NCBI GenBank assembly: GCA_034659995.1
Contig: JAYEIH010000099.1
Location: 1 to 10,037, forward strand
Direction: 5' to 3'
DNA: 10,037 bases
DNA from: JAYEIH01 sp034659995
GTDB taxonomy: Archaea; Methanobacteriota_B; Thermococci; Methanofastidiosales; B48-G16
The notes below the pieces were generated by a model that searched no databases, was not told the origin of the DNA, and was given only the letters and a program-made list of their open reading frames with translations. Positions within the stretch are counted from its first letter, which is position 1. Each line of letters begins with the position of its first letter. Below are positions 6,989 through 10,037 of the stretch, piece by piece. Position numbers and translations under genes: made by a program.

Positions 6989-7042
6989 TGAATGAATCCA
7001 ATTCTGACATCCGGATGATGAAACTTATGAGCGCTGACCCTT
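6981..7042 (+). ncRNA. Box C/D guide sRNA with two 12-nt guides (predicted targets 16S G962 and tRNA-Met C34)
   Basis: All four boxes are present and evenly spaced. C box GTGATGA 6985-6991; guide 6992-7003 (12 nt); D' box CTGA 7004-7007; spacer 7008-7014 (7 nt); C' box ATGATGA 7015-7021; guide 7022-7033 (12 nt); D box CTGA 7034-7037; then CCC and T8. This is the layout of archaeal C/D sRNAs, which bind L7Ae, Nop5 and fibrillarin and direct 2'-O-methylation opposite the fifth guide base from D or D'. The D' guide ATGAATCCAATT is complementary over 11 nt to the archaeal 16S segment AAUUGGAUUCA, pointing to G962 (E. coli numbering). The D guide AACTTATGAGCG pairs with CGCUCAUAA, placing methylation on C34 of a CAU anticodon. 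The C box overlaps the UPF0216 stop codon. No strong terminal stem is seen and the exact ends are unknown. Confidence 0.85.
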
Positions 7043-7055
7043 TTTTTTATTTTCT
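7041..7055 (+). terminator. Oligo-T terminator after the sRNA and UPF0216
   Basis: A run of eight T (7041-7048) followed by ATTTTCT comes directly after the D box and CCC. Archaeal RNA polymerase stops at such T runs without needing a hairpin. It fits as the 3' end of both the UPF0216 mRNA and the sRNA. Confidence 0.6.
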
Positions 7056-7092
7056 ACTTGTCCCTTTCGTGCCTCCTTTATCGTTGGAGAAA

Positions 7093-7102
7093 CTTATTTA
7101 AG
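7093..7102 (+). promoter_or_regulatory. TATA-like box for the first toxin-antitoxin pair
   Basis: CTTATTTAAG is centred about 25 nt before the ATG at 7123, giving a leaderless antitoxin mRNA. No clear operator repeat is seen around it. Confidence 0.5.
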
Positions 7103-7122
7103 CATGAAAAGAGCAGTACTGA

Positions 7123-7338
7123 ATGATAGAAATGACAGAGAAACAGCATGTTATAAAAAGAATAGAATCGCTCCCTGAGGAGAAGCTTGGAGAGATTGCA
7201 GACTTTATTGACTTTTTGGAAAAAAAGAGAAAAAAGAAGCCCCAAAAAAAGAAAGAGGATCTGCTGTCTTCAGTGATTGGAATCTGTGAGGGACCATCCG
7301 ATCTTTCAGAAAGCCATGATACCTATGTCTATGGATGA
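7123..7338 (+). CDS. Antitoxin of the DUF2281/VapB-like type
   Basis: A 71-residue acidic/basic protein. The first half is VIKRIESLPEEKLGEIADFIDFLEKK (residues 10-35), the 'l..LPeekl.eildFidFL..k' helix pair of DUF2281-type antitoxins. After a lysine-rich hinge (KKRKKKPQKKKED) comes the toxin-binding tail SVIGICEGPSDLSESHDTYVYG. That ending is typical of antitoxins paired with PIN toxins. Its stop (7336-7338) overlaps the toxin start at 7331 by 8 nt. It appears intact although its partner is not. Unlike VapB2 it does not show a clear ribbon-helix-helix DNA-binding motif. Confidence 0.8.
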   Translation: MIEMTEKQHVIKRIESLPEEKLGEIADFIDFLEKKRKKKPQKKKEDLLSSVIGICEGPSDLSESHDTYVYG

Positions 7339-7769
7339 GCCGGTATTCGTCGACACATGGGCGTGGCTGGCTCTGGCCAACAAGAAGGATGCACACCACG
7401 AACTCGCCACCAGAGAGTACAAAAAGATACAGAAGGGGGGACACGGAGCTGGTTACCTCAGATTGCGTCCTTGATGAAACGATCACAATTTTATTTAGGA
7501 ACGTTACATTCACCAGTGCAACAAGATTTATTGACTCTCTGCTCCGTGCAGTGGATGCTCGCCAGATAAGCGTGGAGAGAATCACGGCCTCCCGGTTTAA
7601 GAGTGCGTGGAGTCTCAGGAAACAGTATCAAGATAAGCCACGTATCTCATTCACCGATATAACATCCTTCGTAGTAATGCAGGAACGTGAGATAGGTACC
7701 GTATTCACAGGAGACACCGATTTTGAGAAAATAGATCTGGGCGTTACGCTTCTCCCCACGATCCATTGA
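7331..7769 (+). pseudogene. VapC-type PIN-domain toxin with a +1 frameshift in a G6 run
   Basis: PIN toxins are Mg-dependent ribonucleases, typically acting on tRNA or rRNA. From the ATG at 7331 the frame gives MDEPVFVDTWAWLALANKKD and AHHELATREYKKIQKG. It then goes wrong at the G6 run 7435-7440. Removing one G restores GDTELVTSDCVLDETITILF, then ISFTDITSFVVMQEREIGTVFTGDTDFEKI and the end at 7769. The rebuilt protein has 145 residues and all four acidic residues of the PIN site (VDT, DET, TDI, GDTDF). ATGs at 7316 and 7325 are alternatives in the same frame. As written, the product stops at about 7474 and would be inactive. Whether this is a real off-state, decay or a read error cannot be told here. 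Confidence 0.85.
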
Positions 7770-7794
7770 TCCCCATACCCTGCACACCCTCACA

Positions 7795-7800
7795 TTTTTT
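7795..7800 (+). terminator. Possible oligo-T terminator after the first toxin gene
   Basis: Six T follow the toxin stop by 25 nt (CACATTTTTTAAAG). This is short but in the right place; it also looks like a TATA box and could be chance. Confidence 0.25.
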
Positions 7801-7842
7801 AAAGATCTCCCGTAACTCCATGTATGAACTTGAAAGCCTTCA

Positions 7843-7974
7843 TTATTCTCTCACTCTTTGTTGTGGCGTCCCTCTGCATCTCGCAGGAGACGCCGGTGCC
7901 TCCCACAGATTTTCCTCCTTCGCGAGCCAGTTTATGAGTACATCTGTGTCAAAAAGAATATTATATTTTTCCAT
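7843..7974 (-). pseudogene. Truncated PIN-domain toxin remnant
   Basis: The 43-residue frame opens MEKYNILFDTDVLINWLAKE and NLWEAP, a clear PIN N-terminus with the first catalytic Asp in FDTDVLI. It then drifts into unrelated residues (SPARCRGTPQQRVRE) and stops. A +1 shift shortly after EAPA gives LLRDAEGRHNKE, which could be the next helix, and then a stop. The other catalytic acids and the C-terminal two thirds are absent from 7770-7842 in any frame. Its start overlaps the rebuilt upstream antitoxin by 14 nt, as in a normal pair. I read it as the decayed toxin of a second locus. Confidence 0.65.
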
Positions 7975-8115
7975 ACAGTATTCCCCGCAGCTCTTTTACG
8001 TGCTTCTTCCCCTTTTTTTCCTCGGGAAACGCTTCTTTAAATTTTCCGAGCCATTTTTCCCCTATTTTTTCTTCTTGAACTTTTCCGTAGAGGCGATGAG
8101 ATCCGCAAGGTTCAT
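7961..8115 (-). pseudogene. Decayed antitoxin gene, frameshifted in an A6 run
   Basis: From the ATG at 8115 the frame reads MNLADLIASTEKFKKKK and meets TAG at 8064-8066. Adding one A to the A6 run (T6 at 8065-8070 on the plus strand) continues IGEKWLGKFKEAFPEE, then KKGKKHVKELRGILYGKI to TAA at 7961. The result, about 51 residues, is Lys/Glu-rich with an N-terminal hydrophobic helix. It lies directly before a PIN start with a 14-nt overlap, so antitoxin is a reasonable call by size and position. The family is not recognised. Confidence 0.55.
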
Positions 8116-8139
8116 TGTTATGTAGTTATCTTGTTCTTT

Positions 8140-8147
8140 CTTTAATA
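8140..8147 (-). promoter_or_regulatory. TATA-like box for the decayed antitoxin/toxin pair
   Basis: The minus strand reads TATTAAAG (preceded by TTTT), centred about 28 nt before the ATG at 8115. The promoter may outlive the genes it served. Confidence 0.35.
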
Positions 8148-8457
8148 AAAACCTTTCTCATAAAGGGATGTGGCAGTGCTTGGTACGGTAGGGATGTGAT
8201 AACAAAAATTATGAGTAATGGTTGGATCAATTGCTGGATTATATTTTACTACAGAATATTTCTCAAATATTTTAGAATGAACAAAATTAATTGGTCCATT
8301 GAAGAAGAATAATTAATTTATTCTATAAAATCAATTCTTAAATAATGAAAGACGAAGATAAAAGATTAGTTGAAAAACGATCCTCCACTGATTGACCTGT
8401 TCGAAGAGATTAGATGCGTGATCTGTAGGAGCAGAGAGTTTTGACGTTTCTAGTTTT

Positions 8458-8479
8458 TTAGATAGGGGTAGGTATCTAA
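8458..8479. promoter_or_regulatory. Inverted repeat upstream of the intact toxin-antitoxin pair (candidate operator)
   Basis: TTAGATA (8458-8464) and TATCTAA (8473-8479) form a perfect 7-bp inverted repeat with an 8-nt centre, GGGGTAGG. It ends 20 nt before the TATA-like box. Antitoxins often bind such repeats to repress their own operon; binding here is inference. Confidence 0.35.
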
Positions 8480-8498
8480 TCCACTTTAGAAAGATAAA

Positions 8499-8507
8499 TT
8501 ATTTATA
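8499..8507 (+). promoter_or_regulatory. TATA-like box for the intact toxin-antitoxin pair
   Basis: TTATTTATA is centred about 29 nt before a GTG at 8532 and 38 nt before the ATG at 8541. The ATG has GGTGA five nt upstream (8531-8535), so this operon may have a short leader with a Shine-Dalgarno site, unlike its neighbours. Confidence 0.5.
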
Positions 8508-8540
8508 CCCCCATAGGGTTAAGGAGAGTAGGTGAAAGTA

Positions 8541-8759
8541 ATGACTGAAATGACAGTAAAAATAACAGAGGATCTGAAAGAAGAGATAGAGAAGCATAAG
8601 GAGATAGACTGGGGATCTATTGCCAGGCAGGGGATGTGGAAATTTGTAAGAAAACTGGAAGTCGTGGAAGAGATAGCCAGCAAAAGTAAACTGACAAAAA
8701 AAGATGTCAATGAGTTAAGCAAGAACCTCAAACATGATATTGCTGGGTATTATAGATGA
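8541..8759 (+). CDS. vapB: VapB-type antitoxin (ribbon-helix-helix N-terminus)
   Basis: A 72-residue protein from the ATG at 8541, which GGTGA precedes at ideal spacing. A GTG at 8532 with AAGGAG before it is an alternative that adds three residues. It begins MTEMTVKITEDLKEEIEKHK and IDWGSIARQGMWKFV, the strand-helix-helix pattern of VapB antitoxins ('vkIpedLkeel...dinWseiiR'). The C-terminal half, VVEEIASKSKLTKKDVNELSKNLKHDIAGYYR, is a charged helix that would wrap the toxin. It overlaps the toxin start in ATGA (8756-8759), so the two are translationally coupled. It probably represses its own promoter. Confidence 0.85.
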   Translation: MTEMTVKITEDLKEEIEKHKEIDWGSIARQGMWKFVRKLEVVEEIASKSKLTKKDVNELSKNLKHDIAGYYR

Positions 8760-9175
8760 GAATTGTAGTGGATACCAATATTATCTTTTCTGCCTTGATA
8801 GCTAAAGGAAAGACGAGGCAAATTTTGTTGAGAGAAGAGATGGAGTTCTACGCTCCGGAATTTTTCTTTAAGGAGCTTCGGAAATACATTAAAGATATTT
8901 CTGAGAAAAGTGGGTTAGAAAGCAGAGATGTTAAGATATTATTGGGGTTATTACTAGAAAATATCCAAATTGTTCCCAAATCCACATTTGAACACAACCT
9001 CCTCCAAGCAAAAGAGTTAATTGGAGACATAGATCCCGATGATGTTCCATTTCTTGCTCTGGCACTATCACTGAAACGGGGGGTTATCTGGACTGAGGAT
9101 AAGGATTTTAGAAAGCAAAAAAAAGTGAAGACTATCACAACTCGTGAAATGATCAACCAGGTTGGACTTGGATAA
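8756..9175 (+). CDS. vapC: VapC-type PIN-domain toxin ribonuclease
   Basis: A 139-residue intact PIN protein. It opens MRIVVDTNIIFSALIAKGKT with the first catalytic Asp at residue 6, and FFFKELRKYI carries the conserved Glu near residue 40. IDPDDVPFLALALSLKRGVIWTEDKDFRKQ holds the later acidic residues (DPDD and TEDKDF). The ending REMINQVGLG is usual for this subgroup (VDTNIIFSALI...AP...E, DPDDVPFLALA). The partner antitoxin precedes it with a 4-nt overlap. It should be an Mg-dependent endoribonuclease held inactive by VapB. No frameshifts are seen, in contrast to the two neighbouring PIN genes. The RNA target cannot be read from sequence. Confidence 0.92.
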   Translation: MRIVVDTNIIFSALIAKGKTRQILLREEMEFYAPEFFFKELRKYIKDISEKSGLESRDVKILLGLLLENIQIVPKSTFEHNLLQAKELIGDIDPDDVPFLALALSLKRGVIWTEDKDFRKQKKVKTITTREMINQVGLG

Positions 9176-9220
9176 TATATCTCATCATATGGATAAAAGT
9201 TATGGCTCACCACGCAAATC

Positions 9221-9230
9221 TTTTTATTTT
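9221..9230 (+). promoter_or_regulatory. TATA-like box for the secreted acidic protein
   Basis: TTTTTATTTT is centred about 24 nt before the ATG at 9250. The same T-rich stretch (9221-9230) could also end transcripts of the upstream vapBC operon. Confidence 0.4.
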
Positions 9231-9249
9231 CCGTGACTGAGTATATCTC

Positions 9250-10037
9250 ATGAGAATCTGGGGACCGCTGGCGTTACTCGTTATCTTCTCCTTATGTGTA
9301 TCTGCCACTCCTGAAACAGAAACACCTGAACCAACCACCACAGCACCAACTTCAGCAGCGCCCCCTACGCCACCGCCAAAGGAAGACCTCTCTGCCTATG
9401 AGAATGTACCACCGGAAATCATCACAGTAATCCAGGAGTACGATGACGATGGAGAATTAGATGATAATGAGTTAAAGTATGTCGAACTGTTGAATAACGA
9501 CCCGTCTCTCTTTGAGTACTCAAAAACAATATCAGATAAAAATTTAGAAAATTTAAACACTTACTGGTCTTTTCATAATAAAAATCCTAGTATAGAAGAT
9601 TATAAAGAATATATGTTTGAAAATCCAGAAGAATTTGAAAACGGAGCATTTATGGATGAATACGATAATAACTTTTCTCTTTCAGACCTGATAAGTTTAA
9701 GAGAAATGACTGGAAAAGATGTTGCTTCAGGAATTCTTGACAAAATAGGAGACGAAGAATACAAGGATTTAGTTCTTGACTACATAATGGGTGATTTTAC
9801 AATAGACAGCAAAGATAGTTTTGTGGCAGGTAATATAAAGCATGGACTTTTCAATGCAATTTTTGAAGACGAATCAGTTGAAAATTATGAAGACGATTTG
9901 GTGGAAAGACTTTCTAAAAACAGAGAAATAGAACGATTTAATCTAGAACCTAAAGGAAAACTGGAAATTTATAAATTACTTTTCAATGAAAGGGATAATG
10001 ATTTTTATAGAACTGTATATGATAATTTATTTGATTT
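9250..10037 (+). CDS. Secreted acidic protein with an EF-hand-like loop, C-terminus cut off by window edge
   Basis: The frame is open from the ATG to the window end (262 residues). Residues 1-19 are a signal peptide (MRIWGPLALLVIFSLCVSA). A Thr/Pro/Glu-rich linker follows (20-44: TPETETPEPTTTAP, APPTPPP). Residues 63-74, EYDDDGELDDNE, resemble a calcium-binding EF-hand loop: acidic at 1, 3, 5, 9 and 12 with Gly at 6 and Leu at 8, except that position 1 is Glu instead of Asp. The flanking VIQ and LKYVELL could be its helices. From about residue 90 the protein is Asn/Asp/Glu-rich and helical with no known motif, and the codons become distinctly AT-rich (AAA, AAT, TTA, GAA). Cys16 lacks a proper lipobox. 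A TATA-like box precedes the start, again leaderless. Calcium binding is inference from one loop. Confidence 0.75.
   Translation, partial: MRIWGPLALLVIFSLCVSATPETETPEPTTTAPTSAAPPTPPPKEDLSAYENVPPEIITVIQEYDDDGELDDNELKYVELLNNDPSLFEYSKTISDKNLENLNTYWSFHNKNPSIEDYKEYMFENPEEFENGAFMDEYDNNFSLSDLISLREMTGKDVASGILDKIGDEEYKDLVLDYIMGDFTIDSKDSFVAGNIKHGLFNAIFEDESVENYEDDLVERLSKNREIERFNLEPKGKLEIYKLLFNERDNDFYRTVYDNLFD

Larger units (their letters stand above)
8116..8540. other. AT-rich gap of about 425 bases with no convincing gene
   Basis: This stretch is richer in A+T than the genes on either side. It holds the promoter of the decayed pair at its left end and that of the intact pair at its right end. AGGGATGTG occurs twice (8164-8172 and 8190-8198). 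A short frame from 8344 (MKDEDKRLVEK) can be joined by a shift to DPPLIDLFEEIRCVICRSRE, ending at 8444; this may be a gene scrap. A frame at 8115-8312 (+) is open but has no recognisable content. No tRNA or repeat array is seen. Confidence 0.6.

Noticed and set aside
6988..7101. 37-residue ORF (MNESNSDIRMMKLMSADP...) overlapping the UPF0216 stop
   Set aside because: It is fully explained by the C/D sRNA plus the T8 terminator and the next TATA box; the Phe run is the terminator.
7766..8125. 119-codon open frame on the plus strand, with a TATA-like TTTTTTAAAG before an internal ATG
   Set aside because: Its Phe-rich stretches are the reverse of lysine codons in the minus-strand antitoxin remnant; composition is not protein-like.
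8385..8425. tRNA T-arm-like GTTCGAA
   Set aside because: The flanks do not form a 5-bp stem and no acceptor or anticodon arms can be drawn.

Overview
The window looks like a piece of a euryarchaeal chromosome. It carries archaea-restricted families (DUF373, UPF0282, UPF0216/DUF61), a stand-alone archaeal Elp3, PIN-toxin loci and a box C/D guide RNA. Most start codons have a TATA-like box centred 23-29 nt upstream and little or no room for a Shine-Dalgarno site, which is the leaderless layout common in archaea. I cannot place it below phylum level from sequence alone.

Layout. 1-998 (-): a DUF373 membrane protein, cut by the left edge. 1058-3395 (-): a coupled pair, a six-helix membrane protein with a C-terminal zinc ribbon followed by Elp3, overlapping by 8 nt. 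3615-5198 (-): a surface-anchored right-handed beta-helix protein. A divergent promoter region at 5199-5282 separates it from 5283-6142 (+), a UPF0282 metallo-beta-lactamase-fold gene broken by two frameshifts. 6129-6515 (-) is a small helix-turn-helix protein that converges on and overlaps UPF0282. It is divergent from 6575-6988 (+), a UPF0216 gene. Directly on the UPF0216 stop codon sits a canonical box C/D sRNA (about 6985-7037), followed by a T8 terminator. From 7123 to 9175 there is a toxin-antitoxin cluster: an antitoxin with a frameshifted PIN toxin (+), a decayed antitoxin/PIN remnant (-), an AT-rich gap, and an intact antitoxin/PIN pair (+). From 9250 a secreted acidic protein with an EF-hand-like loop runs off the right edge.

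The most notable item is the sRNA. It has boxes C, D', C' and D with two exactly 12-nt guides and a 7-nt D'-C' spacer. By the D+5 rule, the D' guide points to 16S rRNA G962 (E. coli numbering; the site of the archaeal 958R primer). The D guide points to C34 of a tRNA with the anticodon loop CUCAUAA, that is tRNA-Met. With Elp3, which modifies wobble uridines, the window holds two independent machineries acting on tRNA position 34.

A second theme is indels at short repeats, confined to 5283-8115: C5, an ATAC tandem duplication, G6 and A6. The genes to the left of this stretch are clean. Either this stretch is decaying by slippage, or the assembly has homopolymer errors here; reads would decide.
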